Below are positions 18,538-27,236 of a stretch of DNA of 33,075 bases, in pieces. Position numbers and translations under genes: made by a program. The notes under the pieces are model-generated. The model was given only the letters and a program-made list of their open reading frames with translations, was not told the DNA's origin and ran no database searches. How positions within the stretch are numbered: position 1 is the stretch's first letter; each line of letters opens with the position of its first letter. The DNA is from Ktedonobacteraceae bacterium (GTDB taxonomy: Bacteria > Chloroflexota > Ktedonobacteria > Ktedonobacterales > Ktedonobacteraceae), in the NCBI GenBank assembly GCA_013695595.1, contig JACDAE010000756.1, forward strand, positions 1 to 33,075, read 5' to 3'.

Positions 18538-19470
18538 ATGGCAGTAAACAATGTAGTGCACGTTAACGAGTGTGGACTTCCCCTTAATGCTATCAATTGG
18601 CTGGAAACACATCATCAAAGTAAAGCTTTCGAGCGCAAACAGATGATTCATGATTTACAACTCCAGCATGGAAGCTTTGTCGTTGATGCGGGTTGCGGCC
18701 CCGGTCTATGGACTCCACTTCTCGCTCAAGCAATCGGGCAAGAGGGCCATATTCTCGGTGTGGATATCTCACCGGAAGCTCTGGTTACCGCCCAACGCAG
18801 AAGCGTACATCGCTCATATCGTCGACAGGTACAATATAAACGTGCATATCTGGAAAACTTACCCATTGAATATGGGGCGGCTGACACAATTTTTAGCGCA
18901 AATGTTAGCCAGTATCTTTCCGATCCAGTTGCTACATTCGCTGCCATGGGCCGCTATCTGACTCCGGGGGGACGCCTCATTATCAAGGATATCGATTTTG
19001 GCACCATGCGCTTCCAGGCGGTCGATCCTTCTCTACAGTCGCACGTGTTTCACGCCAGAGAAAAATGGGAAAAGGAACGTATAGAGCAAGGATATTCCTT
19101 TGAAGATAGCTGGGTCGGTTCAAAGCTCGCTGGCTACCTGCGTGCCGCTGGCTACGAAGATGTACAGGAAAAAACATATCATGTTGTACGCCGTTTTCCT
19201 CTCCCTCTCAACTTTCGCAATTATGTTCAGGGTATAGCAGAATGGTTCGTCTGTGAAGGCGCTCCATTCCTTGCAAATGAAGATGTAACAAAATGGTTAC
19301 AATGTTTTTTCTCCCCAACAGAGAATGTTTTTAACATGGATACCTTCCTTTTTGAGGAAACTGAGTTTGTGGTGAGTGGCTCCTGGCACGCTCCAACCTC
19401 ACGCTTCTATATAGATATGCCAAAAGAGGTAGCTTCTCTGGAGGAATCTCTTCTGGTTGTTCCCGTCTAA
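18538..19470 (+). CDS. Class I SAM-dependent methyltransferase
   Basis: VVDAGCGPGLWTPLLAQAIGQEGHILGVDISPEAL, ADTIFSANVSQYLSDP, LTPGGRLIIKDID; GGAAGGA RBS. Confidence 0.9.
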   Translation: MAVNNVVHVNECGLPLNAINWLETHHQSKAFERKQMIHDLQLQHGSFVVDAGCGPGLWTPLLAQAIGQEGHILGVDISPEALVTAQRRSVHRSYRRQVQYKRAYLENLPIEYGAADTIFSANVSQYLSDPVATFAAMGRYLTPGGRLIIKDIDFGTMRFQAVDPSLQSHVFHAREKWEKERIEQGYSFEDSWVGSKLAGYLRAAGYEDVQEKTYHVVRRFPLPLNFRNYVQGIAEWFVCEGAPFLANEDVTKWLQCFFSPTENVFNMDTFLFEETEFVVSGSWHAPTSRFYIDMPKEVASLEESLLVVPV

Positions 19471-19484
19471 CTTCGTAGAGCAAG

Positions 19485-19568
19485 AAAAAAAGAGAGGTCC
19501 ACACCTGGGTACCATCCGCTTCTTATTGCGCCCATGCGGATGTACCCAGGTGCGGGCCTCTCTTTTTC
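19485..19568. terminator. Unusually long hairpin terminator AGAGAGG..ACACCTGGGTAC.ATCCGC / GCGGAT.TACCCAGGTG..CCTCTCTTTTT
   Basis: About 25 paired bases with small interruptions and both A and T tails. Confidence 0.85.
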
Positions 19569-19730
19569 AGGATAAAAAAAACAGAATGTCTATGACAAAC
19601 ATTCTGCAAAAATAATAGCTAGAAAATCGATAATTACCTCTTAACCTCAACGTATTCCCCGCCCTCCACAGCTCTATTTACGAACTCATACAAATAGCAG
19701 TCATAAATTATACACATTCTTTGCCAGATG

Positions 19731-19961
19731 TTAGCGACCACCATTGAGTTGATCTGCAATCATCGCAATGGCGACATCACCAACAAGCGAGTGTAACTGA
19801 TTGTGAAGCTGCCCCATGTTTTCCATACGAGCCGTAATAAAATCGTGTTGCGAGGTACCATACGAAAGACCTGAAAGGCCTCGCTGTGCGGCTTCGTACT
19901 CCGCACTAATCTGTGATAACAAACGGGCAACTTCACTACGTTGTTCATTCGCTCCGAGCAT
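19731..19961 (-). CDS. Small uncharacterised protein (76 aa), probably helical
   Basis: Good SD AGGAAGG 12 nt before ATG (CAGGAAGGAAAAAGATCATG); predicted helical composition. Confidence 0.7.
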   Translation of the reverse strand: MLGANEQRSEVARLLSQISAEYEAAQRGLSGLSYGTSQHDFITARMENMGQLHNQLHSLVGDVAIAMIADQLNGGR

Positions 19962-20658
19962 GATCTTTTTCCTTCCTGATTGTAGCGCCTGTGAGCCGAA
20001 ACATATTTTTTACGTTAATATATATGACTAACAAGATGTAAATACAATGTATATCGTTTGTAAAACACGATGTACAATACACACTCCTAGTATGCACGAA
20101 AATGTATGACTTTGTCTAGTAGTTATCACCCCTTTTCTAAAAAACTTGTATTTTTCACACAATTTTTACATGTTATTGCAATGTATCAACATCAATAAAC
20201 ATTTTATTTGCACGTATCACGCTCATCCAGGGTATTTTCTCGCGCTCTCCAATTCCTCTCAACCATCTTTGCTTCATCTGCAATACTGCTTCCAAGTAGT
20301 ACTTCCGGGGTGATCCGACTTCTCTCGCGTTGTACTCCCTACTTATAGAGACTGGATTTACCCTCATCAATAAAATATCTTTTTATGAATTTGTCGCAAA
20401 AAGTAAAAATTTGCTTGCTCAGGTTTATTTTTGTTGTTTTTCCCTTCATTTCTTTCCTCCGATATGGTATACTCCCTTTAGCGTCAGTTCAGCGCTTGCT
20501 TAAATATTGCACAGCCTGTAACGCGACGCGAAGAGGCCGCATTGTCTCCCCTCTGACATGTGAGTCAGTTGCAATGTTGGCACCAAGCAATTGCTTCATC
20601 TATTGTTGAAGGGTAACGGGAATGAACCCGTTACAGAAGCGAAAAGGAGTAGTCCTTC

Positions 20659-21768
20659 ATGGCACGTGTCCAATTTGAGCATATCTACAAACGCTTCGGT
20701 AAAGTCGATGTCGTTCATGATGTCAGCATTGACATCAAAGACAAAGAATTTCTCGTCCTGGTCGGCCCCTCTGGCTGTGGGAAAAGTACCTGCCTACGCA
20801 TGGTTGCCGGGCTTGAAGAACCCAGCGAAGGTGAGATCTATATCGGCGATCGCCTGGTAAACGGCGTCGACCCTAAAGACCGCGATATCGCAATGGTCTT
20901 CCAGAACTACGCCCTTTACCCACACATGACCGTTTTCGATAACATGGCCTTCGGCTTGAAACTACGTCACTTCCAGAAAAATGATATCAAGAAACGTGTG
21001 GAAGAAGCCGCTGGTATCCTCGGTCTGGAGCAGTTACTCAAGCGTAAACCGAAAGAACTTTCCGGTGGTCAGCGCCAGCGCGTGGCTCTTGGTCGCGCCA
21101 TCGTGCGTGAAGCTCAGGTCTTCTTGATGGACGAGCCTCTCTCCAATCTGGATGCCAAACTACGCGTTGCTACACGCGCAGAAATTATTAAACTACATCA
21201 ACGCATTCAAACAACCGTTGTATATGTCACACACGACCAGGTTGAAGCCATGACCATGGGTGACCGGATCGCTGTTCTCAACGGTGGCATCATTCAACAA
21301 CTTGGTGCACCACAGGAACTCTACGATCATCCTTCTAATATCTTTGTGGCTGGCTTTATTGGCTCACCTGCCATGAACTTCTTCCCCGGTGCCCGTATTG
21401 CCAGCGATGGAGATCTCACCAAAGTAGTACTCGAAGGCATCGGACAGGTTGCCGTTCCCCCACTTTTCGTGGAACGTGCTCGTGCCGCTGGCAATAAAAA
21501 CATTACCTTTGGCGTTCGCCCGGTCCATCTGGAAGATGCAGCTCTCGTTAACCGTAACGGTTCTACACCTTCGACTATCGATGCGGTCGTTGACGTTGTT
21601 GAAAATCTGGGTAACGAACTGCAGGTCTACTTCAACACTGGTGGCCATAACGCAGTTGCTACTCTTAACCCTCGCTCTCAAGTATCTGCCGGCGATAAAG
21701 TTCGCCTCTTCGTTGATAGCGATCAGATCCACCTCTTCGATTCGGATACTGGCGAAGCTATCTTCTAA
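20659..21768 (+). CDS. ugpC: MsmK/UgpC-type carbohydrate ABC transporter ATP-binding protein
   Basis: GPSGCGKST, LSGGQRQRVALGRAIVR, VFLMDEPLSNLDAKLR, FIGSPAMNFF, C-terminal TOBE region (VRPVHLEDA). Confidence 0.94.
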   Translation: MARVQFEHIYKRFGKVDVVHDVSIDIKDKEFLVLVGPSGCGKSTCLRMVAGLEEPSEGEIYIGDRLVNGVDPKDRDIAMVFQNYALYPHMTVFDNMAFGLKLRHFQKNDIKKRVEEAAGILGLEQLLKRKPKELSGGQRQRVALGRAIVREAQVFLMDEPLSNLDAKLRVATRAEIIKLHQRIQTTVVYVTHDQVEAMTMGDRIAVLNGGIIQQLGAPQELYDHPSNIFVAGFIGSPAMNFFPGARIASDGDLTKVVLEGIGQVAVPPLFVERARAAGNKNITFGVRPVHLEDAALVNRNGSTPSTIDAVVDVVENLGNELQVYFNTGGHNAVATLNPRSQVSAGDKVRLFVDSDQIHLFDSDTGEAIF

Positions 21769-21783
21769 ATACCAATGTTTGTC

Positions 21784-21828
21784 AAATATCCTGCAAGCGG
21801 GAGGAGTACCGTTGCAGGATATTTTTTA
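21784..21828 (+). terminator. Intrinsic terminator AAATATCCTGCAA...TTGCAGGATATTT + T tract
   Basis: 13-bp perfect inverted repeat followed by T-rich tail. Confidence 0.9.
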
Positions 21829-21982
21829 TTTTACAATGTATCTACTTTGTTAACAGAAATGTTATCTTTTTGCAACATGGTCCTCTGTCAACCTTCATTG
21901 TGCCCCTACGCCAAAGGGGCACACGATTTTCTATCAATCCAGTCCTCCAAAAAGGTCCGATGGCGTTTTGCAGAGCAGTACC

Positions 21983-22011
21983 TTGACATTTTCCATTCTC
22001 CGATTTATAAT
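21983..22011 (+). promoter_or_regulatory. Perfect-consensus sigma70 promoter TTGACA-N17-TATAAT
   Basis: -35 at 21983-21988, -10 at 22006-22011, spacer 17 nt. Confidence 0.85.
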
Positions 22012-22022
22012 TCGTACAACAC

Positions 22023-22044
22023 ATACGTACAAAATCGTACGTAT
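22023..22044. promoter_or_regulatory. Palindromic candidate operator ATACGTAC-N6-GTACGTAT
   Basis: 8-bp perfect arms just downstream of the expected TSS. Confidence 0.65.
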
Positions 22045-22065
22045 CATTAGAGAAAGAGGAAACAT

Positions 22066-22551
22066 ATGCCATATAGTAGAGGCTATCTGCTAGGGCGACT
22101 GCTGGTTCGCCTGGGACAACTGGAAGCGCTGGAAGCACCTGTCGAGCAAATATATCAGCAAGCTATCACAACTCCTCCACCGGTGTTTGCAAAAGCACTC
22201 GCTTCATTGATTGAGGCAGGAAAAGAGGAATCAATACGGGAGATGCTGAGGCTTTTACCAATTAATGCATTTGACGGCGGCCTTAACTGGCGTGAACGTG
22301 GTGCGTTCGCCCTTGGCTTCTCTCATGAACGAGCGGGCTATACAGCACCTCTAGAAGAGGATTCCGAGGGGAGTGACCAGGAAGGAGATCTGAGCGACCG
22401 CTATGAGTTTCGCATCGAGCAAGGTTTGAAAGAATGGATCAAAAATAATGGCGGCGGCGCGTTTGTACGGACAGTGTTACGTACAGAACAGGCTAAGCAA
22501 CGGCAGCAACCCGATGATGCAACTCCTCAAACACAGCCCTTCGCTTCATGA
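22066..22551 (+). CDS. Stand-alone protein resembling the C-terminal (Cas11c-like) region of Cas8c/Csd1, with a possible ribbon-helix-helix-like tail
   Basis: GYLLGRLLVRLGQLEALE...IYQQAITTPPPVFAKALASL...LNWRERGAFALGFSHERAGY matches the pattern YxLGRLFxxLE...AxxTPxxVFxxLL...LxxxxQGxFxLGYYHQR of Csd1 C-termini; tail YEFRIEQGLKEWIKNNGGGAFVRTVLRTEQ. RBS AGAGGA. Confidence 0.65.
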   Translation: MPYSRGYLLGRLLVRLGQLEALEAPVEQIYQQAITTPPPVFAKALASLIEAGKEESIREMLRLLPINAFDGGLNWRERGAFALGFSHERAGYTAPLEEDSEGSDQEGDLSDRYEFRIEQGLKEWIKNNGGGAFVRTVLRTEQAKQRQQPDDATPQTQPFAS

Positions 22552-22559
22552 TAGCAAGG

Positions 22560-22606
22560 CTATTAGAGGGTGAAATACTGGCTTGAGTATCTCATCCCTC
22601 TAATAG
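22560..22606. terminator. Long hairpin CTATTAGAGGGTGA...TCATCCCTCTAATAG between convergent genes
   Basis: 11-bp outer stem plus TGA/TCA and ATACT/AGTAT inner pairings. Confidence 0.75.
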
Positions 22607-23530
22607 AGCGCGTTCGTCATAAAGATTGCAGTTGAGAACAGCTACTTCGTAGTTGCCTGATCCGATTGTGGTAAGCCGAGATGTGTCCAACGATGCTCCT
22701 CGATACCATCGAAGTTGGTGGAGGAAACTGAGCTTTTCCCAGCGATCCGTTTCAGCAAGTTTGGCCTGGTCAATCCTGCGAGCGAGCAGGACAGCATCCT
22801 TGCCCAGAAGCAGGCGCAGCGGCGGGTTTGCTTCATTGGCAATCGTAATGATTGCCTGTGCAGCCTTCACTGGATCACCTGGTTCATTCCCCGCTTGATT
22901 ATGGTAGTCCAGACGGCCTTCAAGCAGGCTGCGGTAATCCTCACTCGGTTCTGTATAAGACATTGAAGAACCACCCCAGTCAGTACGAAAACTGCCAGGC
23001 TCGACCAGCGTGACCTTAATACCAAGCGGCGTGACCTCACGGGAAAGGACTTCAGAGAACCCTTCAACTCCCCACTTTGCGGTCTGATAGGGACCCAGTC
23101 CTGCAGAACCTGTACGACCTCCAATCGAGGAGATCTGTATAATGTGTCCCGATCGCTGCTTGCGCAGAATTGGGAGGGCGGCTCGCGTCACATTGATCAC
23201 TCCCCACAGGTTTGTTTCGATCTGGGCACGCCAGTCCTCTTCGGAGGCGTCTTCGATAGAGGCTATATTGGCGTACCCCGCATTATTGACTACGATATCG
23301 AGACGACCAAAGGCCTCGACGGCGACGGCGATTGCTTTGCGTGCCTGCTCTGGATTGGTTACGTCAAGCGGGACAGCACGGATCTTTTCCCCATATGTTG
23401 AAACAAGATCGCTTAGTTGCTCAGGGTTGCGAGCAGTGGCAACCAGAAGATCCCCATGGGCCAGAACTTCTCCGGCAAGGCTGCGTCCCAGGCCGCGCGA
23501 ACTTCCTGTAATAAACCAGACTTTTGACAT
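22592..23530 (-). CDS. SDR family oxidoreductase
   Basis: VWFITGSSRGLGRSLA, NNAGYA, YQTAKWGVEGFSE; start at MSKVWF preferred. Confidence 0.92.
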   Translation of the reverse strand: MSKVWFITGSSRGLGRSLAGEVLAHGDLLVATARNPEQLSDLVSTYGEKIRAVPLDVTNPEQARKAIAVAVEAFGRLDIVVNNAGYANIASIEDASEEDWRAQIETNLWGVINVTRAALPILRKQRSGHIIQISSIGGRTGSAGLGPYQTAKWGVEGFSEVLSREVTPLGIKVTLVEPGSFRTDWGGSSMSYTEPSEDYRSLLEGRLDYHNQAGNEPGDPVKAAQAIITIANEANPPLRLLLGKDAVLLARRIDQAKLAETDRWEKLSFLHQLRWYRGASLDTSRLTTIGSGNYEVAVLNCNLYDERALLEG

Positions 23531-23611
23531 ATGAATTGTTCCTTTCATTTGCACTTTCTATGAGAGAAGTATAGCCTCAAAGAATGATTGGAACTCAGTG
23601 ATACGAATATG

Positions 23612-26002
23612 TTAATTGCGCAACGGTTTCCCCGTCATCAAAACGGACTCCATGCGAGCCTGCGTCTTCGGCATTCCACATAACTTGAGAAACGCCTCAC
23701 GCTCCAGGTCAAGCACATACTGTTCGGTAACAGGCTCAAGCGGCGAACACTCTCCACCTGTGAGAACACGGGCCAGTTGCCGCGCAATCACTGCGTCATG
23801 CTCACTGATCTTCTCAGTGAAGAGCAGATTGTCGACCTGTTGCTCTAATACCAGACGCGCACCCACTCCCGGCAAAAGCAGCATCTGTGGCTGTGCTGGC
23901 TTCCACTTCCCTGCTGCTTGAGCTTCCGCTAACTTGATGGCATCGGCTTTGGCATCACGCAATAAAAGATCACGGTTGACAGTAATGGCGTCGGTCTTGC
24001 GCAGGAAACGCAACTCCTGGGCCTCTACAGCGCTGGTGGAGACGGTGGCAACTGCAATTGTTTCAAATGCCTTGCGCACAGGCGTGAAGGGACCTCCAGT
24101 CTTTCCGGCCTTCTGCGTCTCCAGACTGGCACCCTGACGCAACAGCAACTCTTTACAGCCACCGCCAGCAGGGACCAATCCAACACCAACTTCAACCAAT
24201 CCGATATACGACTCCGCAAGGGCACGTGTATGGTTACAATGCATGATGATCTCACAACCACCACCAAGTGCTCGACCTACAGGGGCTGCCACCACAGGAA
24301 TTGGACTGTACTTCAACAACTGATGCGCCTGCTGCAAGCCATTAATAGCGCCCTCTAGCTGCCGCCATTCTTCACTTCTAGCCCCCATAAGCACCAACAA
24401 CAGATTGGCACCCGCTGAGAAATCGTCAGCCTCATTTCCGATTACCAGAGCACGAAACTGCTCCGGGCCATCCCCGACAGCATAGTGCAGCATCTCGATG
24501 ATGCCTTCGTCAATCGCGTTCATCTTTGTATGGAACTCAAGGCAGGCCACACCATCACCCAGGTCGATCAAAGCCGCCGAACCGTTATCATATACGACGT
24601 TATTGCTCGCCTTGAACGCTTGTAAAGAAATGCTACCCTCCGGCACAGGAACCGGTTTGTATTCGTCTGTGGCGAAATCGAAGTATTTGCGCTGCCCAAC
24701 GCCCCCAATATAGAATGTACCTTGCCCCTTATCGATGACGCGGCGTACAAGTGCTGGCAACTTACGCCCCTGGAAGACTTTCTTCAAGACTTCGGGATTT
24801 TCCAGGAGCAGATCCCACACTTCAAAGCTACCAAATGTAAAGTTGAAACCCCAGCGCATCGCTTCGTCGATCGCTACAATGCTATCAGCGATCTCCTCGG
24901 CAAGGTCAGCGGCATAAAACAAGGAGTCAGCCGTAGTCTCGCGGGCAAACACACTGGCACGATCATCCCCGGAGAGCACCGTGAGTATCTGCTTCTTAGG
25001 GTCGCTGGAATTGCGTGCGGCCCCTATCGAAGGATAACGCACCTTGTTCTGCGGCACATACTCAAGTGTTTTCAGGTCCAATTCCAGAATGCTTGATTTG
25101 CCATCTGAACCCTTGACACGCTTGTAGAAACCCTGTCCAGTCTTCTCACCAAGCCATTTACGCTTAACCAGCTCACGCAGTATCTCAGGTGCTCGAAACG
25201 CTTCCCGATACGGATCGTTCGGTACATTTTCGTACAGATTATCGGCAACATGCAAGGATATGTCTAGCCCCGAAAGATCTGCAGTGCGAAAAATGGCCGA
25301 TTTGGGACGCCCCATAGTTGGCCCCAGTATCGTGTCCACCTCGCCGATGGTGTACCCCTCAGCAATTCCACGCTGAATAGTTGACATAAAACCGTGGGTG
25401 CCGATGCGGTTGGCAATGAAGTTGGGCGTATCTTTACAGAAGACAACGCCTTTGCCCAACACTTCCGTTGCGAACTGCTGCATATACTGAGTCAGGGCTG
25501 GATCAGTATCGACCGTTGGCACAATTTCGAGCAGGCGCATATACCGCACAGGATTAAAGAAGTGGGTGATCAGGAAATTATGGCGGAAATCCTCGCTACG
25601 TTCATCCAAAAGCATATGCGCAGGCAGACCAGAGGTGTTGGAGCTAATGATCGTGCCCGGTGTCAGAACCATTTCAATTTTGCTGTAGAGTGCACGCTTG
25701 ATATCCACGCGCTCGACAACGGCCTCTACGATCCAATCAACGTCCGCAAGCTCTTCCAGATCATCCTCGACGTTCCCGATGGTGATAAGGCTGGCAGCAC
25801 GTTTGCTGTAGAATGCTGAGGGTCTGGCCTTCAGGATCTTTTCCAGTCCTGTGCGTGCCACAACATCGCGGTCCTTCTTCTCGTCGGCAGGAACGATATC
25901 AAGAAGCAGGCTGGGTATGCCGACGTTGGCAAGATGGGCCGCTATTGCAGCTCCCATCACGCCAGCACCAAGCACTGCTACTTTGCGAATCTGATACGAC
26001 AT
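23612..26002 (-). CDS. fadN: 3-hydroxyacyl-CoA dehydrogenase / enoyl-CoA hydratase fusion (FadN-like)
   Basis: VAVLGAGVMGAAIAAHLANVG (Rossmann), SNTSGLPAHML, HFFNPVRYMRLLEIV, then ECH-like C-terminal half FSAGANLLLVLMGA and ALGGGCEIIMHC. HCDH-then-ECH order as in B. subtilis FadN. Confidence 0.93.
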   Translation of the reverse strand: MSYQIRKVAVLGAGVMGAAIAAHLANVGIPSLLLDIVPADEKKDRDVVARTGLEKILKARPSAFYSKRAASLITIGNVEDDLEELADVDWIVEAVVERVDIKRALYSKIEMVLTPGTIISSNTSGLPAHMLLDERSEDFRHNFLITHFFNPVRYMRLLEIVPTVDTDPALTQYMQQFATEVLGKGVVFCKDTPNFIANRIGTHGFMSTIQRGIAEGYTIGEVDTILGPTMGRPKSAIFRTADLSGLDISLHVADNLYENVPNDPYREAFRAPEILRELVKRKWLGEKTGQGFYKRVKGSDGKSSILELDLKTLEYVPQNKVRYPSIGAARNSSDPKKQILTVLSGDDRASVFARETTADSLFYAADLAEEIADSIVAIDEAMRWGFNFTFGSFEVWDLLLENPEVLKKVFQGRKLPALVRRVIDKGQGTFYIGGVGQRKYFDFATDEYKPVPVPEGSISLQAFKASNNVVYDNGSAALIDLGDGVACLEFHTKMNAIDEGIIEMLHYAVGDGPEQFRALVIGNEADDFSAGANLLLVLMGARSEEWRQLEGAINGLQQAHQLLKYSPIPVVAAPVGRALGGGCEIIMHCNHTRALAESYIGLVEVGVGLVPAGGGCKELLLRQGASLETQKAGKTGGPFTPVRKAFETIAVATVSTSAVEAQELRFLRKTDAITVNRDLLLRDAKADAIKLAEAQAAGKWKPAQPQMLLLPGVGARLVLEQQVDNLLFTEKISEHDAVIARQLARVLTGGECSPLEPVTEQYVLDLEREAFLKLCGMPKTQARMESVLMTGKPLRN

Positions 26003-26004
26003 AG

Positions 26005-27201
26005 TTATGACATCCTCTCGATTAGTGTCGCAACTCCCTGGCCTCCTCCGACGCAGAGGGTAGCAATACCCAGCGTCTTGTTAGCCGTCTGCAGATCGTT
26101 GACAAGCGTGGCGATGAGGCGTGCTCCGCTGCTACCCAGTGGATGACCCAACGCAATAGCTCCCCCATGAGGGTTGAGCTTCTCTTCGTCAATCCCCATG
26201 GCCTGTACAACCGATAATGACTGCGCTGCGAAGGCTTCGTTGAGTTCGATGATGTCGATGTCGCTCAGTTGCAACCCTGAGCGTTGTAAAAGTTTGCGCA
26301 TAGCAGGCACAGGCCCGATCCCCATGTAGGCCGGGTCCACGCCTGCTACGGCCAGAGTGCGTACCTTCGCCAGTGGCGTAATCCCCATGTCGCGAGCTTT
26401 TTGCGCCGACATCAAGACAACGGCAGAGGCTCCATCGTTGAGCGGACTGGAATTGCCCGCCGTCACTGATCCGCCTTTGATAAAAGCGGGTTCGAGGCTG
26501 GCAAGCCTTTCCAGTGATGTGTCACGACGTGGCCCCTCGTCAGTCTCCATTACACGCCCATCTGGCAAAGGTACTGGAACAATTTCTCGCTTAAAAATGC
26601 CGCTATCTATAGCAGCAATAGCACGTTGATGGCTGCGCAGTGCAAAAGCGTCCTGCGCCTCACGGCTAATCTTATATTGACGTGCGAGGTTTTCGGCGGT
26701 CATTCCCATCGGAATATAGCTCGAATACCCATATTCTAGTTCGCATGGTGGATAAGATAAGCTCCCCTCCTCACCCTCACGTGCCTTGATCAGGCGCGGA
26801 TTAAAGCTTGGATTAAAGCCGCCCATCGGCACGCGTGACATCGCTTCGACGCCTCCTGCAATTACGACATCTCCCATGTCAAGCATAATACTCTGCGCTG
26901 CCATATTGACCGCCTGCAAACTTGATGCGCAGAAACGGTTCACGGTGACACCACCCGCCGTCTCCGGCAATCCCGCCAGAGCACCAACGATGCGGGCCAG
27001 ATTCATCCCCTGCTCCCCTTCTGGGAACGCACATCCAAGAATGAGATCTTCAATTAACGATCGGTCTAACTGCGGCACACGCTCAACGGCTGCTTTGACA
27101 GCTACAGCGGCAAGGTCATCGGCTCGTACGTCCTTGAGAACACCCTTGTTCGCTCGTCCTATAGGAGTGCGTACAGCACTGACAATGACGGCTTCTGACA
27201 T
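26005..27201 (-). CDS. fadA: Acetyl-CoA C-acyltransferase (thiolase)
   Basis: TVNRFCASSLQAVNMAAQSI, GGVEAMSRVPMGG, NEAFAAQSL, NPHGGAIALGHPLGSSGAR, CVGGGQG. Confidence 0.95.
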   Translation of the reverse strand: MSEAVIVSAVRTPIGRANKGVLKDVRADDLAAVAVKAAVERVPQLDRSLIEDLILGCAFPEGEQGMNLARIVGALAGLPETAGGVTVNRFCASSLQAVNMAAQSIMLDMGDVVIAGGVEAMSRVPMGGFNPSFNPRLIKAREGEEGSLSYPPCELEYGYSSYIPMGMTAENLARQYKISREAQDAFALRSHQRAIAAIDSGIFKREIVPVPLPDGRVMETDEGPRRDTSLERLASLEPAFIKGGSVTAGNSSPLNDGASAVVLMSAQKARDMGITPLAKVRTLAVAGVDPAYMGIGPVPAMRKLLQRSGLQLSDIDIIELNEAFAAQSLSVVQAMGIDEEKLNPHGGAIALGHPLGSSGARLIATLVNDLQTANKTLGIATLCVGGGQGVATLIERMS

Positions 27202-27236
27202 AACTCTATTTCTCCTCGTAAAGTTTTATTCGCAAT

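Noticed and set aside
20173-20370. 65-aa minus-strand ORF between the small ORF and the ABC ATPase
   Set aside because: No convincing RBS or domain; cannot be supported beyond an open frame.
22066-22551. Possible CRISPR-Cas locus around the Csd1-like gene
   Set aside because: No direct-repeat/spacer array and no other cas-like ORF seen on either side; neighbours are an ABC ATPase and an SDR.
23144-24137. Plus-strand ORFs opposite the SDR and fadN genes
   Set aside because: High-GC antisense ORFs over clear coding sequence.
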